Of a stretch of 64,000 nucleotides of DNA, positions 8,705 to 19,075 are shown in pieces (the first letter of the stretch is position 1; each line of letters begins with the position of its first letter). Origin of the DNA: Solibacillus merdavium (lineage in GTDB: Bacteria > Bacillota > Bacilli > Bacillales_A > Planococcaceae); contig NZ_JACSPW010000001.1 of NCBI RefSeq assembly GCF_014836935.1, positions 434,001 to 498,000 of the forward strand. The letters are read 5' to 3'. The notes under the pieces are model-generated. The model was not told where the DNA came from. It ran no database searches and was given only the letters and a program-made list of their open reading frames with translations. Position numbers and translations under genes: made by a program.

Positions 8705-10438
8705 ATGTTACATCAGCTTTCATGGAAAGTCGGTGGGCAGCAAGGTGAAGGGATTGAGAGTACAGGTGAAATTTTCTCAATGGCAATGAATCGTTTAGGT
8801 TACTTCCTATACGGTTACCGTCATTTCTCTTCTCGAATTAAAGGTGGCCATACGAATAACAAAATTACGGTTCGTCCAACAGAAGTACGCGCTATTGCGG
8901 ACGATTTAGATATACTAGTGGCGTTCGACCAGGAAACAATCGACGTAAACTATAAAGAATTAACACCAGGCAGCATCATTTTAGCCGATGCGAAATTCAA
9001 TCCAACAAATCCGGAAGATTGTGTAGCACCATTATATGCTGTGCCATTTACGGAAATTGCGGCTGAACTTGGTACATCTTTAATGAAAAACATGGTTGCA
9101 ATTGGAGCAACAGCTGCGCTTTTAAACTTAGATGAGGCAGTTTTCCAAAGTGTTGTTGATGAAATTTTCGGGCGTAAAGGTGAAGAAGTCGTAGCAAAAA
9201 ATATTGAAGCGATTGAACGCGGACGTCAAGCAATTACAGAACAGATTGGTGACCGTGTAGGTACATGGGAGATTGCTCCTGCTGACGGGAAACGCCGTAT
9301 GTTCATGATCGGAAATGATGCAGCAGCATTAGGCGCATTAGCAGCAGGCTCTCGTTTTATGGCAGCTTACCCAATTACACCGGCTTCAGAAATTATGGAA
9401 TACATGATTAAAAAGCTTCCTTTAGTAGGTGGAGCAGTTATTCAAACTGAAGACGAAATTGCTGCAGCGACAATGGCTATCGGAGCAAACTACGGTGGTG
9501 TGCGTGCGTTTACAGCATCAGCGGGTCCTGGTCTTTCATTAATGATGGAAGCTATTGGTCTTTCAGGTATGACAGAACAGCCGCTTGTTATTTTTGATAC
9601 TCAGCGTGGCGGTCCATCAACTGGTTTACCGACAAAGCAGGAACAGTCCGATTTAATGGCAATGCTTTACGGTACACACGGTGAAATTCCGAAAGTTGTG
9701 ATTGCGCCTTCTACAATGGAAGAAGCATTTTACGATACGATTCAGGCATTTAATATTGCGGAAGAATTACAATTACCAGTTATCGTGATGACAGACTTAC
9801 AATTAGCATTAGGTAAACAATCTGTTGAGCCTTTTGATTACAGTAAAATTGAAATCCGTCGTGGTAAAATTGTTGATTCAGTAGAAGATGAAGAAACAAA
9901 AGAATACTTTAAACGTTATGAAGTTACAGAAGACGGTGTATCACCGCGTGTATTCCCAGGTTTAAAAGGCGGTATTCACCACGTAACAGGTGTTGAGCAC
10001 GATGAAACAGGGAAACCATCTGAAGCGCCGGGCAATCGTCGTAATCAAATGGACAAACGTATGCGTAAATTACAGCAAGTCCGTTTTGAAAATCCTGTGT
10101 ATGTGAATGCCCCACATGAAGATGCTGATGTCTTATTAGTAGGCTTCAACTCAACGCGCGGTGCATTGGAAGAAGTACAGGAAAACTTAAATGCTGAAGG
10201 CGTGAAAGTGAACCACGCACATATTAAGCTGATCCACCCATTCCCATCTGAAGAGATGAGTGCATTAATGGATCAAGCGAAAAAAGTGATTGTTGTGGAA
10301 AACAATGCGACAGGTCAGCTTGCAAATGTTATGAAAATGAATATCGGTGGTCACGCGAAGACGAAATCGATTTTAAAATACGATGGTACTCCTTTCTTAC
10401 CACGTGAATTAACAAACTTAGTGAAGGAGGAAATTTAA
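8705..10438 (+). CDS. korA: 2-oxoacid:ferredoxin oxidoreductase, alpha subunit (gamma-alpha fusion)
   Basis: Large subunit of a 2-oxoacid:acceptor oxidoreductase, most likely the 2-oxoglutarate enzyme that makes succinyl-CoA and reduced ferredoxin. The 577 residues begin with a gamma domain (GGQQGEGIESTGEIF, RIKGGHTNNKI). The alpha pyrimidine-binding domain follows from about residue 200, with AYPITPASEIMEY, ETEDEIAA-type QTEDEIAAATMAIGANYG, and TASAGPGLSLMMEAIG. A C-terminal domain begins near VDVLLVGFNS. AAGGAGAT precedes the ATG. Only 2 bp separate it from korB, so the two are cotranscribed. No ferredoxin-like delta subunit is nearby. Confidence 0.93.
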   Translation: MLHQLSWKVGGQQGEGIESTGEIFSMAMNRLGYFLYGYRHFSSRIKGGHTNNKITVRPTEVRAIADDLDILVAFDQETIDVNYKELTPGSIILADAKFNPTNPEDCVAPLYAVPFTEIAAELGTSLMKNMVAIGATAALLNLDEAVFQSVVDEIFGRKGEEVVAKNIEAIERGRQAITEQIGDRVGTWEIAPADGKRRMFMIGNDAAALGALAAGSRFMAAYPITPASEIMEYMIKKLPLVGGAVIQTEDEIAAATMAIGANYGGVRAFTASAGPGLSLMMEAIGLSGMTEQPLVIFDTQRGGPSTGLPTKQEQSDLMAMLYGTHGEIPKVVIAPSTMEEAFYDTIQAFNIAEELQLPVIVMTDLQLALGKQSVEPFDYSKIEIRRGKIVDSVEDEETKEYFKRYEVTEDGVSPRVFPGLKGGIHHVTGVEHDETGKPSEAPGNRRNQMDKRMRKLQQVRFENPVYVNAPHEDADVLLVGFNSTRGALEEVQENLNAEGVKVNHAHIKLIHPFPSEEMSALMDQAKKVIVVENNATGQLANVMKMNIGGHAKTKSILKYDGTPFLPRELTNLVKEEI

Positions 10439-10440
10439 TC

Positions 10441-11307
10441 ATGGCAACATTTAAAGATTTCCGAAATTCCGTAAAACCTAACTGGTGTCCTGGCTGTGGT
10501 GACTTCTCCGTACAAGCGGCGATTCAACGCGCAGCAGCAAACGTAGGCTATGAACCAAGTGAATTGGCTATCATCTCAGGTATCGGTTGTTCAGGTCGTA
10601 TTTCCGGGTATATTAATTCATACGGCTTCCACGGCATTCATGGCCGTGCGTTACCAATTGCACAAGGTTTGAAAATGGCCAACAAAGACTTGAAAGTTAT
10701 CGCATCTGGCGGTGACGGAGACGGCTTTGCAATTGGTATGGGTCACACGATTCATGCAATCCGCCGTAACATCGACATTACGTATGTTGTAATGGATAAC
10801 CAAATTTACGGATTAACAAAAGGTCAAACTTCTCCACGTTCTGCTGCTGGTTTCATTACGAAATCAACACCAGGTGGGGCAATCGAGCCGTCATTAAAAC
10901 CGCTAGAAGTTGCTTTAACAGCAGGTGCGACATTTGTGGCACAAGGCTTCTCCACGGATATTAAAGAACTGACAGCAATGATCGAAGCCGGCTTAAACCA
11001 TAAAGGCTTCTCATTCATTAACGTATTCTCGCCATGTGTAACGTACAATAAAGTGAACACATACGACTGGTTCAAAGAAAATTTAACAAAGCTCGCTGAC
11101 ATTGAAGGCTATGATTCTTCTAATCGAGAAATGGCAATGCAAACAGTAATGCGCCACGAAGGTCTTGTAACAGGCGTTATTTATCAGGATACAGAAACAA
11201 CTTCTTATCAAGATAAAATTAAAGGCTATTCAGAGTTGCCGTTAACAGATATCGATATTAGCTTATCGGAAGATCAATTTGATCAACTTATTAAAGAATT
11301 TATGTAA
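10441..11307 (+). CDS. korB: 2-oxoacid:ferredoxin oxidoreductase, beta subunit
   Basis: Thiamine-diphosphate-binding partner of the upstream alpha subunit. The 288 residues show WCPGCGDFSVQAAIQ near residue 15 with iron-sulfur-type cysteines, GIGCSGRISGY near 48, and the TPP-binding GDGDGFAIGMGH followed by VVMDNQIYGLTKGQTSPRS. FSPCVTYN near 195 carries a further conserved cysteine. Length and motifs are those of the two-subunit bacterial enzymes. AAGGAGGAAATT before the ATG overlaps the end of korA. The pair probably serves aerobic 2-oxoglutarate oxidation alongside or in place of the dehydrogenase complex; the substrate is inferred from family. Confidence 0.93.
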   Translation: MATFKDFRNSVKPNWCPGCGDFSVQAAIQRAAANVGYEPSELAIISGIGCSGRISGYINSYGFHGIHGRALPIAQGLKMANKDLKVIASGGDGDGFAIGMGHTIHAIRRNIDITYVVMDNQIYGLTKGQTSPRSAAGFITKSTPGGAIEPSLKPLEVALTAGATFVAQGFSTDIKELTAMIEAGLNHKGFSFINVFSPCVTYNKVNTYDWFKENLTKLADIEGYDSSNREMAMQTVMRHEGLVTGVIYQDTETTSYQDKIKGYSELPLTDIDISLSEDQFDQLIKEFM

Positions 11308-11319
11308 ATAATAATTTTA

Positions 11320-11363
11320 GGGCTATATAGGCTGAATTTTTCAGCTTATATAGCTCTTTTTTC
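11320..11363 (+). terminator. Intrinsic terminator after korB
   Basis: GGGCTATATAGGCTGAA (11320-11336) pairs with TTCAGCTTATATAGCTC (11340-11356), with two G-T pairs, and is followed by TTTTTTC. The 21-bp repeat array starts right after it. Confidence 0.9.
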
Positions 11364-11377
11364 ATTTTGGAGTGAAA

Positions 11378-11493
11378 AGTGGCGAATATCTGGGATCGGG
11401 TGGCGAATATGTGAGATGAAGTGACGATTATGCTAAGTGATTTGACGATTATCCATTTGTAGATGGCGAATAAGTATAAAGTAGTGGCGAATA
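11378..11493 (+). repeat. Phased 21-bp repeat array (AGTGRCGAATA units), copy 2
   Basis: Six motif copies start at 11378, 11399, 11420, 11441, 11462 and 11483, exactly 21 bp apart each time. The 11-bp motif is AGTGRCGAWTA, with two units starting TTT or GAT. The intervening 10 bp share nothing. The minus strand is open across the array and would give a Phe-Ala-Thr heptad repeat, but motif changes such as GAATA to GATTA are non-synonymous. It is in the same orientation as the array at 86-261 and, like it, follows an intrinsic terminator. Confidence 0.9.
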
Positions 11494-11991
11494 TCACACT
11501 AATTGTCTAATATTTAATTATTTGTTTACGAATAATTTACTAAGTATTACTATAAAGTCATTTATAATTTAGGTAGTTTAAGTTTTTTTAGCATACTATT
11601 TTTTTGATATTTAATAGAAAAAAATAAAAATGTGAAAATTAATAATTATTTTCAGAAAAATAATGAAATTCAATAAAATAACTGGTATATTTAATCAAGA
11701 AGATATATTACTGAATAATATGTTAAATAATTCCATGTGTTAAAATACCTAATATTTTGGAATAAATATTAAGATTTTTGGAATAATTTCTTTTATTAAG
11801 TTGCTCTTTGTAGTAAAATAGAATTAATTATTATGTGTAAACTGTAATAATATTGGGTTTTTATGCTTATGTTAAGGTAGTGGGAAACACTTAACTCCAG
11901 TAAACAACGTGCTATTTTAAAAGTTGGGGAAACTGCTGTAAAAAAATATAAAACACAGCATGAATATTACATTTTAGGGGGATGGATTTTT
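11494..11991. other. Very AT-rich gene-free region
   Basis: About 500 bp with no supported gene on either strand. Base composition is clearly more AT-rich than its surroundings, with many A and T runs from 11580 to 11860. The last 120 bp (GTGGGAAACACTTAAC and later GGGGAAACTGC) are less biased and could be a structured leader for the small gene at 11992, but I cannot assign a known RNA family. Confidence 0.4.
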
Positions 11992-12318
11992 ATGAACAGT
12001 CAAATTCAACTTATGGTACCTGAGTGGTTTGTCCAAGATGAGCTGCATATTATTGAAACAATTATTAATAAAGTTTCCGGGACATCAGGTATTGTAATTG
12101 CTGGAGAAAACTTCGATGCTTCAAAGCAATACAATCCAATTGTACGTCTGTATACAATTGGCTTAGTTGAAGATCAATATGAATTAATCAAGGAACTCGA
12201 TTCATTCCAATTTAAAACAGTAGAAGATGCGAAATTATTTTGCTCAAAGCTGCCTGAACTTAATGCTATTGATTTGATTATGCTTATGAATAAAGAAGAG
12301 CCTGTGCTTTCCGTGTAA
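11992..12318 (+). CDS. Uncharacterised 108-residue protein
   Basis: I do not recognise this protein. It is small, soluble and acidic, with no signal peptide or membrane segment. AGGGGGA (11976-11982) sits 9 nt before the ATG, and a strong terminator follows 9 bp after the stop, so it looks like a real monocistronic gene. It lies between the AT-rich region and hemW. An alternating pattern, VRLYTIGLVEDQYELIKELD, suggests a mixed alpha-beta fold. A restricted phylogenetic range is possible. Confidence 0.75.
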   Translation: MNSQIQLMVPEWFVQDELHIIETIINKVSGTSGIVIAGENFDASKQYNPIVRLYTIGLVEDQYELIKELDSFQFKTVEDAKLFCSKLPELNAIDLIMLMNKEEPVLSV

Positions 12319-12326
12319 TAGATTAT

Positions 12327-12368
12327 AAAGCTTTGTTAGATGAAATCTCATTTAACAAAGCTTTTTTT
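12327..12368 (+). terminator. Intrinsic terminator after the 108-residue gene
   Basis: AAAGCTTTGTTA (12327-12338) pairs perfectly with TAACAAAGCTTT (12353-12364), followed by TTTTG. Confidence 0.92.
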
Positions 12369-12455
12369 GTCGTTCCTTTCTGAGTGCCTCTATTTGTATT
12401 TTAATGTAGAAAGGCTACAATAAAGAAGAATAACATTATTAAGGAAGTGATTTAA

Positions 12456-13601
12456 ATGGCTAGAGGTGTATATATTCACATTCCTTTCTGTCATCAGATT
12501 TGTAACTACTGTGATTTTAATAAAGTATTTTTTAAAAATCAGCCAGTTGATGAGTATATTGAAGCACTTGGGCGTGAAATGGCAATGACGGTAGCCAAAA
12601 CCCCTGAAGCTTTTACTAATATTGAAACAATTTTTCTCGGTGGGGGCACACCTACTGCATTATCCGCACAGCAAATTGAAAAATTATTGCAGCTAATAAC
12701 GAAACATATTCCCATGTCATCCGTAAAAGAATTTAGTAGTGAAGCAAATCCGGATGAACTCACTATCGAGAAATTACAAGCTCTTTACAATGGTGGAGTA
12801 AATCGCTTAAGTATGGGTGTACAATCTTTTGATCAATCCTTACTAACAAAGATCGGTCGCACACATTCCAATGACCATGTATATGAAACGATTCAAAACG
12901 CAAAAAACGTAGGCTTTGAAAATATTAGCATTGATCTAATGTATGGATTGCCTGGGCAAACGATGGAGCAGTGGCAAGATACGCTGGAAAAAGCATTGGC
13001 ATTAAAGCTTCCTCATTATTCAGCATATTCCTTAATCGTCGAACCGAAAACAATTTTCTACATTCAATATGCAAAAGGGAAATTAAATTTGCCGACCGAG
13101 GATCTTGAAGCCAGCATGTATGGTGTATTAATGGATACGATGGAAGCGCACGGACTGCAGCAGTATGAGATTAGCAATTTTGCGCATGAAGGATATGTAT
13201 CTACACATAATAAAATTTATTGGGATAATGATGAGTATGCAGGCTTTGGTGCAGGTGCTCACGGATATTTAAACGGCATTCGATACTCAAATGTAGCACC
13301 GATAAAAAAATATATCGAAACAGTTATGGAAGGAAATCTTCCACTATTGCAACAACATGAAGTGACAGTTGAGGAAAAGTTGGAAGAGCAAATGTTTTTA
13401 GGGCTAAGAAAAACGGCAGGTGTCACACATGAAGAGTTTGAAATTAAATTTAATCGATCAATGATATCGCTCTATGAAGAAACCATTTCACGCTTACATC
13501 AAGAAGATTTGATCGAATTTGATACAACGGGAATTCGCTTAACTAGAAAAGGGCGATTTATAGGCAATGAAGTTTTTCAACGTTTTTTAGTAGGGGAATA
13601 A
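12456..13601 (+). CDS. hemW: Heme chaperone HemW (radical SAM, HemN-like)
   Basis: Radical SAM protein long annotated as oxygen-independent coproporphyrinogen oxidase, now regarded as a heme-trafficking protein. Residues near 8 show HIPFCHQICNYCDF, the CxxxCxxC cluster site, then LGGGTPTAL. The HNxxYW motif in THNKIYWDNDEYAGFGAG, near residue 250, is the mark that separates HemW from true HemN. The 381 residues match the family. AAGGAAGTG precedes the ATG. A possible promoter (TTTGTA 12393-12398, TACAAT 12416-12421) lies just upstream. In B. subtilis hemW precedes hrcA, as here. Confidence 0.95.
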   Translation: MARGVYIHIPFCHQICNYCDFNKVFFKNQPVDEYIEALGREMAMTVAKTPEAFTNIETIFLGGGTPTALSAQQIEKLLQLITKHIPMSSVKEFSSEANPDELTIEKLQALYNGGVNRLSMGVQSFDQSLLTKIGRTHSNDHVYETIQNAKNVGFENISIDLMYGLPGQTMEQWQDTLEKALALKLPHYSAYSLIVEPKTIFYIQYAKGKLNLPTEDLEASMYGVLMDTMEAHGLQQYEISNFAHEGYVSTHNKIYWDNDEYAGFGAGAHGYLNGIRYSNVAPIKKYIETVMEGNLPLLQQHEVTVEEKLEEQMFLGLRKTAGVTHEEFEIKFNRSMISLYEETISRLHQEDLIEFDTTGIRLTRKGRFIGNEVFQRFLVGE

Positions 13602-13688
13602 TTTGAAGATTAAGTGCTGTTCGATGTAAATCATCTACTGCGTGTAAAATAATCACAAAAAGAATATTAAAAATTTTGGACGAATTCA

Positions 13689-13717
13689 TTGACATCAATT
13701 TAGAGATTTGCTAATTT
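13689..13717 (+). promoter_or_regulatory. Sigma-A promoter of the hrcA-dnaK operon
   Basis: TTGACA (13689-13694), 17 bp, then TAATTT (13712-13717). The transcription start would fall just before or within the CIRCE operator, as in other Bacillales. Confidence 0.75.
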
Positions 13718-13727
13718 ATATAATATA

Positions 13728-13754
13728 TTAGCACTCCTCTTAATCGAGTGCTAA
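13728..13754 (+). promoter_or_regulatory. CIRCE operator (HrcA binding site)
   Basis: Exact consensus inverted repeat TTAGCACTC-N9-GAGTGCTAA (arms 13728-13736 and 13746-13754). HrcA bound here represses the class I heat-shock operon; the site is autoregulatory because hrcA is the first gene. Confidence 0.98.
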
Positions 13755-13767
13755 CAGAGGTGAAGAG

Positions 13768-14793
13768 ATGTTAACAAATCGGCAGTTACAAATATTGCAA
13801 GCAATCGTAGATGACTTTGTGATGTCTGCTCAGCCTGTTGGTTCGCGTCAACTTTCGAAAAAAGAAGGTATTACGTACAGTGCAGCTACAATACGTAATG
13901 AGATGGCTGATTTAGAGGAATTAGGCTATTTGGAAAAAACGCATACTTCTTCAGGAAGAGTGCCATCAGAAAAAGGTTATCGCTTTTATGTTGACCATTT
14001 ACTTAAGCCTCAAGTCATTTCGACTGGCGAAGTAGCACAAATTCACTCGCTCTTTGAAAAACAAATTGTCGAAGCGGAGCAGATTATTAAAGAATCGGCG
14101 AATATCCTATCGGAGTTAACAACGTATACGACAATATTACTCGGTCCCGATGTTCAAAAGCACCGTGTAAAAAAATTCCAGATAGTTCCTTTAACAGAGG
14201 AAACAGCAGTGGCTATTATTGTGACGGATAACGGTCATGTAGAAAATCGTACTTTAACGTTACCATCGGGTTTTAGCCCGCATGATATAGAAAAAATGGT
14301 AAATATTCTGAATGATCGATTAGTAGGTGTGCCATTATATGACCTTCCAATAAAGCTTCAAACAGAAGCATTATCGGTATTGAAATCGCATATTAACGCA
14401 TCTGAATCAATTGTCCGGTCTTTATTGTCCATTACTTCACAACAGAATGAGAGTAAAGTTTATTATGGTGGAAAATCGAATATGTTAAACCAGCCTGAAT
14501 TCCATGACTTAGCCAAAATGAGAATGCTGATGGATTTATTTGATAAGGAAAATCAAGTTCAAACGCTATTTAATCAGGGAAACCATGGTATTCAAATTCG
14601 AATAGGTTCTGAAAACAATCATTTAGCAATGGAAAATTGCAGTGTAATTACCGCTTCCTTTTTAGTCGGTGAAGAACAGCAAGGGGCTATCGCAATTATC
14701 GGTCCAACACGCATGGATTATAGACGGGTTGTGACATTGTTGGATGTTATGACAAACAGCCTTTCCCAAGCGTTTTTCGATAAGAAACATTAG
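13768..14793 (+). CDS. hrcA: Heat-inducible transcription repressor HrcA
   Basis: Winged-helix repressor of class I heat-shock genes; it binds CIRCE and needs GroE to stay active. The 341 residues start MLTNRQLQILQAIVDDFV. The DNA-binding wing region is SAATIRNEMADLEELGYLEKTHTSSGRVPSEKGYRFY split over residues 36-72. A C-terminal GAF-like dimerisation domain ends with IAIIGPTRMDYRRVV. AGAGGTG lies 6 nt before the ATG. The perfect CIRCE upstream shows autoregulation and control of grpE and dnaK. Confidence 0.98.
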   Translation: MLTNRQLQILQAIVDDFVMSAQPVGSRQLSKKEGITYSAATIRNEMADLEELGYLEKTHTSSGRVPSEKGYRFYVDHLLKPQVISTGEVAQIHSLFEKQIVEAEQIIKESANILSELTTYTTILLGPDVQKHRVKKFQIVPLTEETAVAIIVTDNGHVENRTLTLPSGFSPHDIEKMVNILNDRLVGVPLYDLPIKLQTEALSVLKSHINASESIVRSLLSITSQQNESKVYYGGKSNMLNQPEFHDLAKMRMLMDLFDKENQVQTLFNQGNHGIQIRIGSENNHLAMENCSVITASFLVGEEQQGAIAIIGPTRMDYRRVVTLLDVMTNSLSQAFFDKKH

Positions 14794-14875
14794 TGACCCG
14801 GTGATATTGCGTCAGCGAGTATTTCTATATTCTGCTGAATTTAAATAAATGGTTGATACTCGAGGAGGAAAAGAA

Positions 14876-15433
14876 GTGTCTGAAACTACAAAAACAAATG
14901 AAGAATTGCAGCAAGAAGAAATAGCTGAGCAAGAAGAGGTAGTAGAAACAGCTGAAACTGAAGAGACAGTATTAGATGAAAAAGAACAGAAAATTGCTGA
15001 ATTAGAAGCGAAATTAGCAGAAGAAGATGCACGTTACTTACGTTTACGTGCAGATTATGATAATTTATCACGCCGTAGTCGCCTGGATCGTGAATCTGCA
15101 GAAAAATACCGTGCGCAAAGCCTGTTAACTGAATTATTGCCGGCATTGGATAATTTAGATCGCGCCCTTAAAGTCGAAGTAAATTCGGAAGAAGCGGCTT
15201 CATTATATAAAGGTGTGGAAATGGTGTATCAGCAATTATTAGCTGCGACTGAAAAAGAAGGTTTAGTAGTTATTCCTGCTGAAGGAGAAACATTTGACCC
15301 GAATTTCCATCAAGCGGTGATGCAAGAGCAGGATAGTGAAAAAGAATCAGGTATCATTTTACGCGAATTACAAAAGGGATATAAATTAAAAGACCGTGTT
15401 CTACGACCTTCAATGGTATCTGTAAACGAATAA
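14876..15433 (+). CDS. grpE: Nucleotide exchange factor GrpE
   Basis: Co-chaperone that releases ADP from DnaK. I place the start at GTG 14876 because GAGGAGG (14862-14868) is 7 nt upstream; an ATG at 14849 in the same frame has no ribosome binding site and would read through it. The 185-residue product has a very acidic N-terminal tail (residues 5-50, mostly Glu), then the coiled-coil dimer region and the beta domain with FDPNFHQAVMQEQDSEKESG and KLKDRVLRPSMVSV. It is the second gene of the CIRCE operon. Confidence 0.96.
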   Translation: MSETTKTNEELQQEEIAEQEEVVETAETEETVLDEKEQKIAELEAKLAEEDARYLRLRADYDNLSRRSRLDRESAEKYRAQSLLTELLPALDNLDRALKVEVNSEEAASLYKGVEMVYQQLLAATEKEGLVVIPAEGETFDPNFHQAVMQEQDSEKESGIILRELQKGYKLKDRVLRPSMVSVNE

Positions 15434-15481
15434 TTCAGTACTTTTTAGTACTAGTTATATAAATAAGGCTGTCAAAACTTT

Positions 15482-15501
15482 AACCTTATGTAAATAAGGT
15501 T
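15482..15501 (+). other. Small hairpin between grpE and dnaK
   Basis: AACCTTAT (15482-15489) and ATAAGGTT (15494-15501) are perfect arms around a 4-nt loop with no T tract. It may be a processing or stability element that adjusts dnaK relative to hrcA and grpE message; this is inference. Confidence 0.45.
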
Positions 15502-15568
15502 GGTTGGACAGGATTTGTTAAACTATAAACAAATACATTCTGTTTTTTAATATTAGGAGGAAAATTAA

Positions 15569-17425
<1,857 letters not shown>

Positions 17426-17441
17426 TCAAACGTTCTATAAT

Positions 17442-17476
17442 AAAAGCCAAAGACCGCTTGCGGCTTTGGCTTTTAA
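17442..17476 (+). terminator. Intrinsic terminator after dnaK
   Basis: AAAAGCCAAAGACCG (17442-17456) pairs with CGGCTTTGGCTTTT (17461-17474) around CTTG, with one bulged A. It separates dnaK from dnaJ transcription. Confidence 0.9.
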
Positions 17477-17527
17477 GTTTGTTGATGTCCTCTGTTTTGA
17501 AAGTAGTAAGCGTGGTGGAGCGAGGAA

Positions 17528-17717
17528 AAATAGAGGGAGAAATTTCCGTTATTTTATAAAAATCATTTAAAAAGCCATAAATAACGGAAGGAATTACCCT
17601 TATTAAGCTAAAAAGTAAGATAATAACGGCTTTTTTTATGAATAAGGGAAAAAATTACCTCTATTTTCTCTTAAAATAAAGGTCTTTAAGAAATAAGAGA
17701 AAAATCTTCCCTTATTT
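17528..17717 (+). repeat. Four-box 51-61-51 palindrome element, copy A
   Basis: Four 27-bp boxes start at 17528, 17579, 17640 and 17691, giving steps of 51, 61 and 51 bp. Box 1 is AAATAGAGGGA-N5-TTCCGTTATTT, a near palindrome. Boxes 3 and 4 have diverged (GG and CC cores partly changed) but keep the outer AATA and TATT and the spacing. The gap between boxes 2 and 3 contains CTAAAAA, as in copies C and D. It fills most of the 514-bp gap between the dnaK terminator and the dnaJ promoter. Confidence 0.85.
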
Positions 17718-17878
17718 CATATTATTTCGCCAATCCCATTGAAGTAGAGGACCAAAAGTGAAGTAGGAAAGTACGCTTGAAAATACTCGATACCTTCAAG
17801 CAGTACCCCGAGAAAGCACTGGACAACATGAAATAGCAAACACTATTTATTTGATATTAAAAGTAATATAGCAAATGG

Positions 17879-17907
17879 TATACATCATTTTTTCAACATG
17901 CTAAAAT
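17879..17907 (+). promoter_or_regulatory. Extended -10 promoter for dnaJ
   Basis: TGCTAAAAT (17899-17907) is an extended -10, with TATACA (17879-17884) at a 17-bp spacing as a weak -35. The same ACATGCTAAAATAG string occurs before deoC. Together with the dnaK terminator it implies that dnaJ-prmA-rsmE can be transcribed independently. Confidence 0.5.
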
Positions 17908-17939
17908 AGACGTTATGTAAAAAGAGCGGAGAGTGAACA

Positions 17940-19061
17940 ATGAGTAAGCGCGATTACTATGAAGTGCTTGGCCTAAGTAAAGGTGCAAGCAAAGATGAAA
18001 TAAAAAAAGCATATCGTAAATTATCAAAACAGTATCACCCTGATTTAAACAAAGAAGAGGGGGCAGATCTAAAGTTTAAAGAAGTAGCAGAAGCATATGA
18101 AGTGCTGTCCGATGATCAAAAACGTGCCCGCTATGATCAATTTGGTCACGAGGATCCAAATGCTGGCTTTGGCGGCGGTGGTTTCAGTGGCGGTGGCGGT
18201 TTTGGAGGCTTCGAGGATATTTTCAGTTCGTTCTTTGGAGGCGGTCGACGCCAAGATCCGAATGCACCACGTAAAGGTGACGATCTGCAATTCCGTATGA
18301 ATATTACATTTGAAGAGGCAGTATTCGGAAAAGAAACTGAAATCGAAATTCCGAAAGAAGAAACTTGTGATACATGTCATGGTTCAGGTGCGAAGCCAGG
18401 TACTCAGCCTCAAACATGTTCACAATGTAATGGTGCAGGTCAAATTAACCAAGCCGTTGATACACCGTTTGGCCGTATGGTAAACAAACGCTCTTGTCCA
18501 AGTTGCCGTGGTCAAGGGAAAATTATTGTTGATAAATGTACACCATGTCGAGGTACAGGTAGCATAACGAAAAAGAAAAAAATCAAAATTACAATCCCGG
18601 CTGGTGTTGATGATGGTCAACAACTGCGAGTGGCAGGTCAAGGTGAAGAAGGCTACAACAATGGTCCGGCAGGAGATTTATACATTATCTTTGCTGTTCG
18701 CAAGCACGAACAATTTGAACGTGATGGCGACGATATTTTATATGAACTAAACTTAACATTCCCGCAGGCTTCATTAGGGGATGAAATAGAAGTACCGACA
18801 ATCCATGGTAAAGTGAAGCTGAAAATTCCAGCGGGTACTCAATCAGGAGCGCAATTCCGTCTAAAAGATAAAGGTGTAAAAAATGTACATGGTTATGGTA
18901 TGGGTAATCAATACGTAATCGTAAAAGTTGTCACACCTACTAAATTAACAGAAAAACAAAAGCAATTACTAAGAGAATTTGCAGAAATCAGTGGTGACAT
19001 TCCGGAAGAACAAGGTAGTTCACTATTCGATAAGATTAAGAAAAAAATTAAAGGTGACTAA
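17940..19061 (+). CDS. dnaJ: Chaperone protein DnaJ (Hsp40)
   Basis: J-domain co-chaperone that stimulates DnaK ATPase. The 373 residues have a J domain with the HPD triad (QYHPDLN near residue 33) and a Gly-Phe-rich linker (about 75-105). Four zinc-binding CxxCxGxG repeats lie between about 142 and 210 ([32 protein letters not shown]), followed by the C-terminal substrate domains. GGAGAG lies before the ATG. Unlike the compact B. subtilis operon, it is separated from dnaK by a terminator and a repeat element. Confidence 0.98.
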   Translation: MSKRDYYEVLGLSKGASKDEIKKAYRKLSKQYHPDLNKEEGADLKFKEVAEAYEVLSDDQKRARYDQFGHEDPNAGFGGGGFSGGGGFGGFEDIFSSFFGGGRRQDPNAPRKGDDLQFRMNITFEEAVFGKETEIEIPKEETCDTCHGSGAKPGTQPQTCSQCNGAGQINQAVDTPFGRMVNKRSCPSCRGQGKIIVDKCTPCRGTGSITKKKKIKITIPAGVDDGQQLRVAGQGEEGYNNGPAGDLYIIFAVRKHEQFERDGDDILYELNLTFPQASLGDEIEVPTIHGKVKLKIPAGTQSGAQFRLKDKGVKNVHGYGMGNQYVIVKVVTPTKLTEKQKQLLREFAEISGDIPEEQGSSLFDKIKKKIKGD

Positions 19062-19075
19062 GGAGTGTATTGCAA

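Noticed and set aside
11378-11493. CRISPR array
   Set aside because: The repeat is 11 bp and the spacer 10 bp, far too short; repeats are degenerate and no cas gene is present.
11300-11497. Minus-strand 65-residue frame with Phe-Ala-Thr heptads
   Set aside because: It crosses the korB terminator and the second 21-bp array; the apparent repeat is the DNA repeat read in translation.
17528-17717. Copies of the four-box element as ordinary terminators
   Set aside because: Single boxes could fold as hairpins, but most lack a T tract beyond TATTT, and constant spacing of four is not explained by termination.
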